From: Eublepharis macularius
Lineage: Eukaryota > Chordata > Lepidosauria > Squamata > Eublepharidae
Assembly: GCF_028583425.1 (NCBI RefSeq)
Contig: NC_072805.1
Coordinates: 14,208,001 to 14,272,000 of the forward strand
Length of the DNA: 64,000 bases
Direction of reading: 5' to 3'
Positions 34,138-45,363 of this stretch are shown here, piece by piece (within the stretch, counting starts at the first letter, position 1; the number at the start of each line of letters is the position of its first letter). The notes under the pieces are model-generated. The model had not been told where the DNA came from, made no database searches, and saw only the letters and a program-made list of their open reading frames with translations. The translations under genes were made by a program, and so were the position numbers.

Positions 34138-35082
34138 TCAGGCGCAGCTGCCCATGGCCTTGACGAGCGAGCTCTCGGGCAGCTGCCGGAAGATGCCGCG
34201 GAGGGTGTCGAGCTCGCGGCTGAGCTGCTCGACGCGCTTGCGGAGGCGCTCGTTGTCGGAGCTCAGCTCCAGCACCTTCTGCTGCGTCTCGGCGTTGCGC
34301 TGCTTGGCCTTGTCGCGGCTCTTGCGCACGGCGATGTTGTTGCGCTCGCGGCGCACGCGGTACTCGCTGCTGCTCTTGTCCAGGCTCTTCTTGCCTTTGC
34401 CCGACGAGGCGGCGGCGTGCAGGCGCGGCGGCTGCGAGGGGTGCGCGTGGTGGGGGTGGGGGTGGTGCGGGCTGGGGGCCGGCGTGGGCGGCGGCGTGGG
34501 CTGCCCGCCGGGCTGCAGGTGCACCGTGGTCTGGGCGCAGTGCGCCGCCTGGTACTGGAGGTGGCTGCAGGCGGCCGGCGGCGGCGGGTAGAGGGCGGCC
34601 AGCGCCGCCGCCTCGTCGTCCTCGTGGGGTTCCTGCTTGATGAGCAGCGGGCGCAGGCCGGGCAGCGCCGGGCCCGCGCCCAGCCGCTCGTAGGCCGCGC
34701 CGCCCTCCAGCTTGTCCGCGTAGCCGTAGAGCGCGCCGCCGCCGCCCTGCATGCCGCACTCCAGGCCGGCCTTGGCGGCGCGCTCCTGCTGCTGCTTGCT
34801 GTGCTGGAAGAGGTCGGCCAGGAACTCGTCGTTGAAGGCGCCCGGGTCGATGTAGGCGCTCAGGTCGATGGAGTTCTCGTGCTCGCAGATGTCCTGCAGC
34901 TCGGCCGCCGGCAGGTAGCCGTAGCCGGGGCCCGGCGGCGGGTGGGCGTGCGGGTGCGGGTGCGGGTGGTGGGCCGCGGGCAGGTGCGGGTGCGCCGAGG
35001 GCAGAGGCTGGTGGCGGCTGGGCGGCAGGGCGCTGCTCATCGGGGGCCGCGAGTCCGCCTCGTAGAAGTTGCCCGGCTCCAT
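34138..35082 (-). CDS. CEBPA: CCAAT/enhancer-binding protein alpha (C/EBP-alpha)
   Basis: Intronless 314-codon gene for the bZIP transcription factor that drives myeloid, adipocyte and hepatocyte differentiation; it binds DNA as a dimer in the nucleus. Seen: N-terminus [17 protein letters not shown]; a transactivation block at residues 55-95 with [19 protein letters not shown] and [11 protein letters not shown]; an IKQE sumoylation motif at 148-151; a [10 protein letters not shown] phosphorylation-type cluster at 196-205; the basic region at about 240-262 ([19 protein letters not shown]); a leucine zipper at about 268-302; and C-terminus [11 protein letters not shown]. The ending separates it from the beta, delta and epsilon paralogues. 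M15 and M111 are in-frame; M111 sits where the short p30 isoform begins in mammals. At 314 residues it is shorter than the mammalian protein (about 358), with a His-rich stretch at 31-48. The start is fixed by the conserved N-terminus and the uORF just upstream. Confidence 0.97.
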   Translation of the reverse strand: MEPGNFYEADSRPPMSSALPPSRHQPLPSAHPHLPAAHHPHPHPHAHPPPGPGYGYLPAAELQDICEHENSIDLSAYIDPGAFNDEFLADLFQHSKQQQERAAKAGLECGMQGGGGALYGYADKLEGGAAYERLGAGPALPGLRPLLIKQEPHEDDEAAALAALYPPPPAACSHLQYQAAHCAQTTVHLQPGGQPTPPPTPAPSPHHPHPHHAHPSQPPRLHAAASSGKGKKSLDKSSSEYRVRRERNNIAVRKSRDKAKQRNAETQQKVLELSSDNERLRKRVEQLSRELDTLRGIFRQLPESSLVKAMGSCA

Positions 35083-35089
35083 CGAGTAG

Positions 35090-35110
35090 CTACACCGGGC
35101 CGCCGCGCAT
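35090..35110 (-). promoter_or_regulatory. CEBPA: CEBPA translation-control upstream ORF
   Basis: A six-codon ORF (M-R-G-G-P-V-stop) lies in the CEBPA leader and its stop codon ends exactly 7 nt before the main ATG. Its ATG is preceded by CCACC, a good Kozak context, while the main ATG has T at -3. In mammals a short uORF at this position sets the balance of full-length and truncated C/EBP-alpha by leaky scanning and reinitiation at the internal Met. Conservation of placement here is seen directly; the regulatory function is inferred from the mammalian gene. Confidence 0.85.
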
Positions 35111-35228
35111 GGTGGGGGGAGCTCCCAGGCTCAGGCTGCGCTCCGCCGTGCGCCGAGTCTGGCCGCTCCGCCAACCCTTCCGAAGGCTCGACTCGCTCCC
35201 GGGCTGCCTCCTCCAGCCCTCGGCCGCG

Positions 35229-35236
35229 TATTTATA
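35229..35236 (-). promoter_or_regulatory. CEBPA: CEBPA TATA box
   Basis: TATAAATA on the minus strand in a GC-rich context, about 147 nt upstream of the CEBPA ATG. A start of transcription 25-35 bp downstream (near 35200) would give a leader of roughly 120 nt that includes the uORF. Mammalian CEBPA promoters are also TATA-containing. Confidence 0.75.
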
Positions 35237-35480
35237 GCCCGCCGTTTCCCTGCAGGGCCGTCGCCCTCTAGTGTCCAACCTCCTCGGGTCCGCCTGGGAT
35301 CTTTGACCCGCCTCGCCTCCTCTCTCGGCAGGGGTTGGATCCCCGACGAGTCCTCCCCAACCCCCCGCCCCCGCCGGGCTGGCTGCCTGCACGGGCCCAG
35401 CGCCAACCCCCGGGAGGCGCGTCGGGAGGCGCGCGCACCTGCCCCGGAGGACGCGCGGACGGCGCTCCGACGCCCAGCCG

Positions 35481-37108
35481 AGGCTCTCGGGGATATCTCC
35501 ACCGGCAGTTTTAAAAACCCCACAAAACACAGCCCAGGCTGCGTCTGCAGGCGCCGTTCGTTGCCTGCAAAAGTTGCCTGCGACAAGCTCTTCAACACCC
35601 ACGTGATACCGAATACGTGTAGCCGAGGAGGGCTTCCCAGTGCTTGGGGAAGGGGGCATTCAGAGGGCAGCAAAGGTGCCTGCGGCTGGGCGCGACCGTT
35701 TCCCGTTCCAAAGGCCTCCCCAAAGCGCGCCGTCACCACGCCGAGGGGAGCAGCAAACTCCCTGCGCTTCCACCGCTGCCCTGCCCCAGGTTCGAAACTT
35801 CTCTCCAGCCTCCCATTTTAAGGGCGGTGTGATCATAAGCCCCGTCCAAAGACTTGGAATCGTGGCCTTCGCGCTCATGCACGGTGCTGTTGGGATCGCT
35901 GTCGGTCCCCCTTTTAAAAAAGTCCAGAATGCCAGGCAGATTGAAGTTGTCCAGAGGCTTAGAGACCCGGGAGCACTGATAAGGCCCCTTGAGGAAGTGT
36001 TCCGAGCAGTCCAAGGTACTCCCAGCCAGGCATTCCAAGGGGCGTGTGCGCCCGTGCGCCTGCTCATACCAACAGAAACTGGCCTTGCTCCAGCGGCCGC
36101 TTGAAACACTCCATTGTTCCAACCTTTCACGTTGCAAACAAATAAATAAGCGACCTGTCAAAACTAGGCCACCCTTTCCAACTATGAGGCATGTGCAGCC
36201 TAATCCCCTAGGGGTTTACTCAGAGGTAAGGCCCGCTGAGTTTTGTGGGATTTGCTCCCAAAAAGTGTGCTTAGAATTGCAATCCTGCTGCCTGATAATA
36301 TTGCACACTTGCTCTCTCAAGCAAGTCTTGCCGAATTCCCTGTCTAGTTACTGGCCACAGGATTGCACGGTGGTTACAGGATCTTGGCTTGCGGAGCATA
36401 CAGCCAGATTACCAAGGGGCTTTATGAACAGTACTGTACACACTCGTGCAGAATACCTTTAGCCTTCTTAAAATGAGCAAGAAGATACAACCCGTCCTCA
36501 ATAACATTCGGACCTCAAATTGCACCTCCAGGTCACCGAGAAACCGACTCCAGTGAGCTGCTGCAGGATGACAGCTGCAGCGGGTTCATCTTGTCGTCAG
36601 GTTTTGGCATCAGATGCCGCAGCCCTTTTGGGCAATGCTGGATTCTGACACTCTGACAAAAAAAAGTTACACTGTAGCAGGGAACTTTGTCAAGCGGAGA
36701 TTTTCCTGCCAGCTTGGCATCAGAAATTCCTCACTCTGCCAACAGGAGTAGTGCTTCCAAATGTTCAAATCACACTAGAGATGCTTTTGAAATCCTCACA
36801 GTACCCCTGTAAGGTAGGCCAACAGATTTATTATCCCTATCGGGCCAGATGGGTTAGGCTACCTAGAGAATTCAGGGCACAGAAGAGATTTGAAATGAAT
36901 GCTTCCTGCTTGGAATTCAGTCTCTTAACTACAATGATATCCATCATACTGAAGTGACAATTTGATTTTCAGCTGGATTGTTATCTGCTTGTCTGGTTCA
37001 AGATAGCAAAAATGGACTTTCAAAAACAAAACAGCTAGGTATCAGAAATTAAATTGCCTCCTAGCACTTACATTCAGAGACGTTTTTGTTTTATGATTTT
37101 AAATTGTA
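35481..37108. other. CEBPA upstream region, mostly repeat-free
   Basis: From 35481 to about 36180 the DNA is non-repetitive and GC-moderate. A copy of a widespread squamate repeat (TTTACTCAGAGGTAAG-type core) lies at about 36195-36290. A SINE-tail-like stretch lies at about 36795-36945 (CCCTGTAAGGTAGG). No coding exon was recognised. Confidence 0.5.
35600..35605. promoter_or_regulatory. CACGTG E-box upstream of CEBPA
   Basis: A perfect palindromic CACGTG lies about 0.4 kb upstream of the predicted CEBPA start, in non-repetitive DNA. In mammals a USF-type E-box in the proximal promoter takes part in CEBPA autoregulation. The motif is seen; USF occupancy is inference. Confidence 0.4.
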
Positions 37109-37109
37109 A

Positions 37110-37136
37110 ACACACACACACACACACACACACAAA
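37110..37136. repeat. (CA)n microsatellite
   Basis: Uninterrupted CA repeats bordering the minisatellite. Confidence 0.95.
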
Positions 37137-37189
37137 AGCAACAAAGCCTGTTGTGAGAAAAAATACAACAGGCTCTTAAAAGGGGAGGG

Positions 37190-38580
37190 TGGGCAGATGA
37201 GCATTGCCTCCCCTGTGTCTGATCCCAGCTGGGTGAATGCAGGGGGTGGGAATTGCCAACTGCTCCCCTCTTGATCATGGCCAGGTGAAGGCAGGGGGAA
37301 GGCACTGCAACCTGCTCCGCTCCTGATCCTAACCAGGTGAAGGGGGCTAGGCATTGCAACCTGCTTTGCGTCTGAGGGAAGTGGGGTGGGAACTGCCACC
37401 TGCTTCATGCTTGATCCTGGCCGGGTGAATGGGGGGTGGGCATTACTACCTGCTCCACTCCTGATCTCAGCCAGGTAAAGGCAGGGGTGGGCATTGCCAC
37501 GTGCTCCACTCCTGATCCCGGTTGGGTGAAGGTGTGGGTGGACATTTCCACCTGCTTTGCACCTGATCCTGGCTGGGTGAAGGTGGGGGGCAGACATTGC
37601 TTCCTGCTCCACTCCTGATCACGGCTGGGTGAAGGTGGGAGGCAGGCATTGCCACCTGCTCCGCACATGATCCCAGCAGGGCGATGGCAGGGGTGGGAAT
37701 TGCCACCTGCCATGCTCCTGATCCCAGCTGGTGAAGGCGGGGGGGGGGGCAGGCATTGCCATCTGCTCTACTCCTGATCCAGGCTGGGTGAAATCAGGGA
37801 ATGGGCATTGTCACCTGCTCCGCTCCTGATTGTGGCCGGGTGAAGGTGGGTGGCGGGCATTGCCACCTGCTCTGTTCCTATCCTGGCTGTGTGAAGGCGG
37901 GGTGGGGTGGTGGTGGCAGGCATTGCCATCTGCTCTGCTCCTGATCCAGGCTGGGTGAAATCAGGGGACGGGCATTGTCACCTCCTCCGCTCCTGATTGT
38001 GGCCGGGTGAAGGTGGGTGACGGCCATTGCCACCTGTTCTGCTCCTGATCTTGGTTGGGTGAAGGTGCGGGTGGACATTTCCACCTGCTTTGTGCCTGAT
38101 CCTGGTTGGGTGAAGGTAGGGGGCAGACATTGCTTCCTGCTCTGCTCCTGATCACGGCTAGGTGAAGGTGGGAGGCAGGCATTGCTACCTGCTCCACACC
38201 TGATCCCAGCAGGGTGATGGCAGGGGGTGGGCATTGCCACCTGCCATGCTCCTGATCCCTGCTGGTGAAGGCAGGGGGCAGGCATTGCCACCTGCTCTGT
38301 TCCTATCCTGGCTGTGTGAAGGAGGGGGGGGGGCGGAGCGGACATTGCCACCTGCTCCAAGCTTGATCTTGGTAGAGTGAAGGAGGGTGGGCATTGCTGC
38401 CTGCTCCACTCCTGATCCTGACCGAGTATAGGGGGGAGCGGGCATTGCCACCTGCTGTGCCCCTGATCCCTGCCAGGTGAAGGAAGGGGGCGGGCATTGC
38501 CTCCTGCTCCCCTCCTGATCTTGGCCGGGTGAAGATGTGGAGCAGGCATTGCCACCTGCTCCGCTCCTGGTCCCAGCCTG
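37190..38580. repeat. 51-54 bp minisatellite with higher-order structure
   Basis: About 26 units, each with GCATTGCCACCTGCTCC, CTCCTGATC and GGGTGAAGG blocks. CATT starts fall at 37441, 37492, 37543, 37595 and 37647. A multi-unit block starting near 37520 recurs at 38053 (offset 533), and a three-unit block recurs at an offset of 167. Because 51 is divisible by 3, long open frames run through it; they are repeat artefacts. Confidence 0.93.
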
Positions 38581-38694
38581 GGTTTCCTGCTGCAGCAGCG
38601 CCCTCTGGTGGTTCACCAGGGTATGAAGTGAGTCATCTAGAATACGCTTACTCTTTTATATAGTAAGATCTCTCTTTTGAAATTATGGTTTTAT

Positions 38695-38770
38695 GATGTT
38701 GTAACCTGCCCTGAGCCCACTCACAGGGAGGATGGGATATAAATCCAATCAATCAATCCAATCAATCAAT
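38695..38770. repeat. LINE/SINE-type tail with (AATC)n
   Basis: GTAACCTGCCCTGAGCCC leads into AATCAATC repeats at 38741-38770, a common end of squamate retroposons. Confidence 0.6.
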
Positions 38771-38799
38771 AGTGTACTGCACTTGCACATGGAGGTTCT

Positions 38800-38960
38800 G
38801 GGATTTAGTCATTGATGGACCTCTCCTCCCTGAATGTGTCTTATCCCCATTTAAAGCCATCTATACTGATGGCCATCACATAATGTAATTACCCGAGGAG
38901 TGAAGAAATTCTTTTTGTTGCCGTGAATTTATTGCCCATCACATTCATTGGGTGCCACTA
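38800..38960 (-). mobile_element. L2-like LINE 3' fragment
   Basis: CATTGATGGACCTCTCCTCC, then TAAAGCCATCTATACTGATG and GAAGAAATTCTTTTTGTTG follow the same antisense order as 42600-42740. Confidence 0.65.
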
Positions 38961-39049
38961 TAAAGACAAAGTGTATCTGAGTGAGCCCGGGATACTTGTA
39001 AGGACCTACCACACAGGCAACAAGATAGTTTCAAGTGGATAGCTATGTT

Positions 39050-39232
39050 CATCTGCAGAAGAACAGCAGGATTCGAATCCAGTAGCACCTTCGAGACCAA
39101 CAAGTCTTTCAGGTTATAAGCTTTCAAACGTCAAAACTCCTTTCATCAACTGACCAGGGGAGCCTTGACTCTCAAAAGCTTATACCCTTGTTGGGCTTTA
39201 ATGTGCTACTGGACTTGAATCTTTCAGACCAC
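39050..39232. mobile_element. Old inverted dimer of family M
   Basis: AATCCAGTAGCACCTTCGAG on one side and GTGCTACTGGACTTGAATC on the other, with ATAAGCTTTCAAACG and CTCAAAAGCTTATAC between. Confidence 0.6.
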
Positions 39233-39239
39233 AAGGTGC

Positions 39240-40435
39240 ACAGCTATATTTGGGGCCCCTGATTCCAGGAAATGTACTAAAACGAATGAGGCAGCATGGC
39301 GGTGGAATGTGTTAGTTCCTTATGAATGACTATAGGAAGACACTACGTTTCCAAATGGCCATAAAAATGAATTGAATGAAGGATTTCTAATTGGTTATAC
39401 ACAATGGTTTTTACAAACAGTCCTCAAACCAAATGACCAAATAAATTAAATGTCTGCTTAAATGGCCATAGAAATGTATAAAGATAATTGAGATGAATTG
39501 AAGGGGGGGATCAGGATCCTCACAACTGGAGACAGGGAGTTACAGCCCCCAAAGACCATAGGAGTATATCAGCTGGTTTCTCTAGAAATCTTCCTGTATA
39601 GAATCTGTCTGGTCCAGGCACAGAGAAAAATGACATATAGTTTTCTAAAGTCCGGTTTGTACTCCAAGAGTCCCTGGCCTTGTTGAGCCTGTTGTTACTT
39701 ATGGGAATTTTGAGAACAAGTCATGTGCGCCCCCGATACGTGGTTGCTGTGGGTGCATGATTGCCATGGAAGTTGTGGGCTCATGCCAGGAGTATTCCTT
39801 GATTCCAAATGATGAAATGTTTTAAAACGTGGTTGTCAAATATCTGTAACAAAAACTGTCTAATCCCAGCGTGTTTTAAGTGAATGATGTTCTTAATCAC
39901 CAGATCTGTTGGGAATTAAATAGTTAATAAAACAAACCAACCCAAAATTAATACATATAATATAACAATGAAAGTGTATGTGTATGTAGCTATCTCCCTA
40001 TTTAACAAAATAGAATATCAAATGGAACTGTTATAAATTATAAATGTTCTTAAAGGGGTGTTAAATTGTTTCAATAACACAATTTTATTTACTATCTTAT
40101 TTTAGAAACCTGTCTAAAAATTCCATTATGTTTTATAAGCAATAGATAATCAAATAATAATACAATATTATATTATTTCAGAATGGTCCCCCTCTATACG
40201 TCCAATAAGTAAGGAGACTATATGAAAACAATTACATTTTGTGTAATGTCAACAAAGCATTTCTACTTTCCCTTTCCAAATACTACTACTACTGATAATA
40301 TAAACCTCATTGTTTACTCAGAAAAGCAGAAGAAAAATTAGCATCTTCTAATGGGCAGTTTAGAGGTTCTTTCTTCTGACATCTTTACTTTAAAAAAATG
40401 AAAAACCGCCAGGGAAAACTGCAGTCAAGACGGAG
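39240..40435. other. Unassigned AT-rich sequence
   Basis: No gene or repeat recognised. Confidence 0.4.
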
Positions 40436-41135
40436 TAGACATGGGCACAAGCAGAAAAAAAACAACGAACATGGCGTTCGTTGTTTGTTGCCATCCATGA
40501 ACAACAAACAACGAATACTGATGAACATGATCCTGTCACGAACATGTTGTTCATTGTTCGTGGGGGCCAGCAGGCTCTCCTCCAGCCATCAAGATCCCTA
40601 CCGCACCACTCCCAGAAACCCTACCTGAGCAGGCAGCAGGAAAGGTACCAGTAATAAATAATAGCTTGGCCCAGAGCCTGGCAGCAGCCCTGGAACCTAA
40701 AGGGGTAGATCCCTATCCCACCACACACAAAGAAAATTCAAGCTCCAAGGCACTCGCCCTAACAGCAGCTCTCTCTCCCTGAAAGCCAGAGCTGGGAGCC
40801 CCCCTCCCCACTGGTCTTTTCCTCCTGTAACAAATTTGGAGCTCCAGTCCACACTTGGAAGGAAGACCTGCCCATCAAGCTAAATTGGGCTTCGATTGGG
40901 GTTTCCAGGGCAACAGCAGGAGTTCAGACAGAGTTCAGGCAGTCCCTGCCTCCAGTTGCCAAGGGAATTGATTGCAGGTGCCAGACTGTCTGGCTTGACT
41001 AACAGCGACAAACGAGGCTAGCGACGACCACCTGCTCGTTTAGAATGGGGCCTCATGAACAGCTTGTTCGCGAACAGCAGATTGGGCTGTTTGTGGCTTT
41101 TTTAAAGTTTGTATTGCTGTTTGTGCCCATCTCTA
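40436..41135. mobile_element. 0.7-kb inverted-end DNA transposon, family J copy 2
   Basis: Opposite orientation to 507-1224. Shared blocks include GGTGCCAGACTGTCTGGC, CTCCTGCTGTTGCCCTGG (inverted) and GATAGGGATC (inverted). Right flank GTCAGGAG; left flank similar but with 4 extra bases. Confidence 0.65.
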
Positions 41136-41139
41136 GTCA

Positions 41140-42375
41140 GGAGCAAGTGATGGGATTCCTCATTCTATTTTTTTGTTTTGTTCAGTTCAGTTCCCCTCTG
41201 TTCTGTTTGCAGAAGGCAAGTGGGGGCTCGAACATGCTGTTTGCTGATGAAAAAGCAGCATGAAGAGACTTGACTAACAACCGGAGTGAAAAGGGTTAAA
41301 CTGCCTCTCCTCCTTTCCCCTCTCTCCTTCCCTCTGCCAGGCTAGGCTGATTTCGGTTTGAAAAAAATGCAGAAGGGAAAAAGTCCACAGAGCTCCCTCT
41401 AACGTACAGTTTGAGACTGAGACTTTATCATAGCAAACTTGTTCAGATTTTTGTTCTAAAACTGGATTTGTTTGTGAGACATGATGAATGCACCTTAGAC
41501 ATGGCACTGAAGAGCCAGTTTCATTTAACCCCAGAAGTGCTAACCTTTAGTGTCCGGCTATGACAGATCCCTGGACCGTTGCAGCAAGACACAGGTTCTT
41601 GGTTAAATGGTTTTTATTCAGAAATCAGATCATTTCCATATATATGTCCATAGGACTACTCAGAAGCCAGGAAAGCATCTAAGCAGCAAGAGTAAAAGTT
41701 GATAGGAATGACATCATGTGAGAGAGATTTCTCTTTTAACATTCAAGTCTGCTCCTTTCCCCTCTCCCAATCATAAACAAGGGTTTGGCGCTCTCCTTGT
41801 GTGAGAACGTTCCACATATTTGTGATAGCAAGTTGAGTTACTAGGAAGTACAGTAATTCATAGCAAAGTCTGAGAGGGAGTACAAGGTCAGAAACACTGG
41901 AAGCTGTAACAGTCCATCAGATAAACACCTGTGGAAGCCTGTGAAAGAAATAGTTATGACACTGGTAAAATGACATTGAGTTACAGCAGGTTACAGCGGT
42001 TCAGCACAGAAGGATCATTAACATTGGTGTGGATAGGGCTCAGACATGTCGTTAAGAAACATCTAGCTTCTCCGTCCATGATTCTCTGTTATGGTTCTTC
42101 AGTTACCCCAAAGGGCAAACCTTTCATGTGCTGGATCACCAATGTTTTACTAATGGCGGGGGGGGGGGGCTCCTCCTATCCCATGGTAACTCGCGATCCA
42201 GACGTGTCATCCAGTTCTCTTCCTCAAGCTGCAAATTGTTTTTCCCTGCACATATGATTTATGAGAAAGGCTTAAAACTGAAGATAGAGATAGATCGTGT
42301 ACTGCACACCAAAGAAAATAAAACAATGCATCATTTGCTAGCATGCCTCTGATGGGGCAGGAAAATTGCTGAGAG
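41140..42375. other. Unassigned sequence
   Basis: No gene or recognised repeat. Confidence 0.4.
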
Positions 42376-42377
42376 TC

Positions 42378-43260
42378 ATAAGGCACATAAGAACATAAGA
42401 GAAGCCATGTTGGATCAGGCCAATGGCCCATCCAGTCCAACACTGTGTCACACAGTGGCCAAAAGCCAGGTGTCATCAGGAGGTGTGCCAGTGGGGAAGG
42501 GGCACTAGAATCCCTCCCACTGATTCCCCCCCCCCCCAAACAGCAAGAATACAGAGCATCACTGCCCTAGACAGAGAGTTCCATCTATACCTTGTGGCTA
42601 ATAGCCACTGATGGACCTCTGCTCCATATGTTTATCCAATCCCCTCTTGAAGCTGTCTATGCTTGAAGCTGCCACCACCTCCTGAGGCAGTGAATTCCAT
42701 GTGTTAATCACCCTTTGGGTGAAGAAGTACTTCCTTTTATCTGTTCTAACCCGACTGCTCAGCAATTTCATTGAGTGCCCACGAGTTCTTGTATTGTGAG
42801 AAAGGGAGAAAAATAGTTCTTTCTCTACCTTCTCTATCCCATGCATAATCTTGTAAACCTCTATCATGTCACCCCTCAGTCGTCATTTCTCCAAGCTAAA
42901 GAGCCCCAAGCGCTTTAACTTTTCTTCATAGGGGAAGTGTTCCGTCCCTTTAATCATTCTAGTTGCCCTTTTCTGCACTTTTTCCAGCGCTATAATCTCT
43001 TTTTGGAGGTGTGGTGACCAGAATTGTACACAGTATTCCAAATGAGGCCGTACCATTGATTTATACAGGGGCGTTATGATACTCGCTGATTTGTTTTCAA
43101 TTCCCTTCCTAATAATCCCCACCATAGCGTTGTCCTTTTTTATTGCTGTTGCACACTGTATTGACATTTTCAGTGAGTTATCCACCACGACTCCAAGATC
43201 TCTCTCTTGGTCAATCTCCGCCAGTTTGGACCCCAACTATATTACATCCCTGGAGCAATA
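42378..43260 (-). mobile_element. L2-like LINE, 5' truncated
   Basis: The minus strand carries the C-terminal part of the reverse-transcriptase ORF, then a 3' UTR ending GGCTTCTCTTATGTTCTTAT, the short tandem end typical of the clade. The same 3' UTR is found at 52704-52995. Confidence 0.85.
42598..43236 (-). pseudogene. L2-like reverse transcriptase C-terminus with one nonsense codon
   Basis: The frame from 43236 contains ERDLGVVVDNSLK, LYKSMVRPHLEYCVQFWSPH and KVQKRATRMIKG, then LGLFSLEK, a TGA, and continues in the same frame as RLRGDMIEVYKIM and FFTQRVINTWNSLPQEVV to its stop at 42598. These are the thumb and C-terminal motifs of L2-type LINE ORF2. The TGA replaces an expected CGA (R), a CpG-type change. 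The N-terminal endonuclease and RT core are absent. Confidence 0.85.
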
Positions 43261-43700
43261 GCTGCCGCTGTGTGCCAGGCTTAAGAAGATATGCTAGCAG
43301 GATTTCTCAGAGTTGTGTGTGCATGCTAGGATCCCCACATAGTTATCTTCCCATTCTCCACATTGGTGAGAAGGGAACTATGTACCACTTTTAGCAGAAA
43401 TTGCTTCAAGTTCAGGTTCTGCTCTGGAGCACCAATTGCCTCTCCAGGTGTAGGAAACCAACACTGGTTTTTCATGCCCGTATCTTCTTCTGCTCCCTGT
43501 ATGTAGATAGTTATCCACATCCTAGAAAGTAAAACAATGGTATCATGTTCTATGGTCACTCTTTGGGAAAGCAGAAATTGCTATGAACCCAGATTATATA
43601 TCACAATTGCCTCTCCTGGCTAGGCATAGGAAATACGGCAGCTGACTTTCTAGAAACCCTACCAGCCATCACCATCCACCATCCATGGTATCAGATCATT
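43261..43700. other. Unassigned sequence
   Basis: Nothing recognised. Confidence 0.35.
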
Positions 43701-43875
43701 GGGTTGGATCCAGACTAAATTTTTAATCAGTGGAACAGAACTGTCTCCCCTCCCTGCAGAAGCCCGTTGATCTCTAAAAAATGCTGCTCCTAGGGGACGG
43801 GGGACCCTGAGGGAAAGACATAAGGGATGGATTGCAGCGGGAAGTAGAAATTCCCAGTTTAGTTTGGATCCAACT
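43701..43875. mobile_element. Family F MITE copy 2
   Basis: GGGTTGGATCCAGACTAA and the inverse of AGTTGGATCCAAACTAAAC, flanked by CATT on both sides. Confidence 0.7.
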
Positions 43876-43879
43876 CATT

Positions 43880-45360
43880 CTCCACACCAGCGATGAGAAG
43901 GTGACGTTTGTCATGTTCTTGGGCAATTCTAAGGAAAGTGCAGAAATTCGTGAGTCCAGAATACTAGCTGCTCTTCCAAACCAGGTAAAGGGTTTCTTGA
44001 TGCTCCCTATGGAGGCTTTCTTTGCTTGTGTGTTACATTGATTCCCGCCGTGGGGGTGAGGGAATATGCAGTTTTGCCACTATTATGGAGATACAGAAAT
44101 TTCTGCAAGCCCAGATTGCAAGCCTAGAGCATCGTCTGCTTTTGGGGGCCGTGCATAATAAAATATGGTCACTGGGTTTCTCATCTGCCATTATCTCCCA
44201 GCACGTGTGATCTCATGCTCTCGTTCCCTGCTTGCCATTATCCTGTGTGGACTTCTCTTGAAGTTGTATATGCTGTACTCAGAACTTCTCCCCCATGGAC
44301 TAAAAGCAACTTATGAGGTGTGTGTGATTTCAAATCAGAAAAGATTTTATTTTAGCTTGTCAGCCTGTGGCCAGAGTTTTGTTCATTTTTATCTTTTGTA
44401 CAGATCCAGCTGTTTGTAGGTGATTCTTCTTCATATCTATATCTGAACTCAGCAGTGAACACCAAATGAGAAAAGTGTAACATTTCTTGAAAGTATGGGG
44501 CCATTTTATCATGGATAAAATAGCAGACAATCTACAACAATCTAACATATATCCTAAAATAATAATATTCTGTACAAATGGTTACCTTTTTTTGGAATAT
44601 GTCACCAAACATGAAGTACAAACACCAAACCAGCTATACCAAATAATTCTCAACTCATAAAACCAAACAGATGTGAAGGTACCACAATGTCAAAATCAAT
44701 TCAATTAAAAATTTAGGAAAATAAAAGAAACAATCGTTGACATCATCAATGTTTGAAAATTGAATCCTATGTATATAGTTAATAAAGTTTGTTATGATGT
44801 ATGTTCTTTTTCCTATGTCTCTTTATAACTATTGTATGTGAATAATCTTAGTAAAATGTTTTTTTTGTAAGTGTAACACACTTGGTCCACATTCGAGCAT
44901 CATTGAGACTGGTTTCTGCTAGTGGGAGCATTCGTAAGCAACAGAAAGTTTAGGATGCAATAAATCATTTATATCATTGCTAGAAAGTTAACTGGGCGTT
45001 GAACCAATTTAAATTGCCCCAATGAATCCTGGAGATTGGATTGTCGGTGTGCTAATGATTCCCTGATAGAGATTTCTTCACTCCCCAAACTACCATTCCA
45101 AAGGAGATATTGAATGACTGCTTAACTCCAGTTTACATACTTGTTTATTTACATATCTTCATTTATGCTCCACTTCTGTCTCCAATGGGGAGCCAAAGTG
45201 GCTCATAACATCTTCCATTTCTCCGTTTCCCCCCACACACACACACGATAACCCTGTGAGGAGCATCATTGCATTTATTAATTTGGCTGGTTATTAAAAT
45301 ATTCTTACTTTTTCTCCTTAATGTGGACTCAAAGTGGCTTCCACTATTATTCTCCCCTCC
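43880..45360. other. Unassigned AT-rich sequence
   Basis: No gene recognised. A SINE-body-like stretch and CA run lie at about 45165-45265. Confidence 0.4.
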
Positions 45361-45363
45361 TAC

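Larger units (their letters stand above)
33880..35480. other. CpG-rich island spanning CEBPA
   Basis: Very high G+C with frequent CG dinucleotides across the whole CEBPA coding region, leader and proximal promoter, in sharp contrast to flanking AT-rich DNA. The region is free of recognisable transposons. It creates long open frames on the opposite strand that are compositional shadows. Confidence 0.8.

Noticed and set aside
34039-35271. A 410-codon open frame on the plus strand, antisense to CEBPA
   Set aside because: It is R/V/G/A-rich, has no domain, and exists because the CpG-rich CEBPA sequence lacks stops in several frames.
37190-38580. CRISPR-like periodicity
   Set aside because: Repeats are contiguous and diverged, with no unique spacers, in a vertebrate genome.
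37405-38616. Long open frames of 17-residue repeats in the minisatellite
   Set aside because: The unit length is mostly a multiple of three, so frames stay open by chance; units vary in length and no start context, conservation or partner exon is visible.
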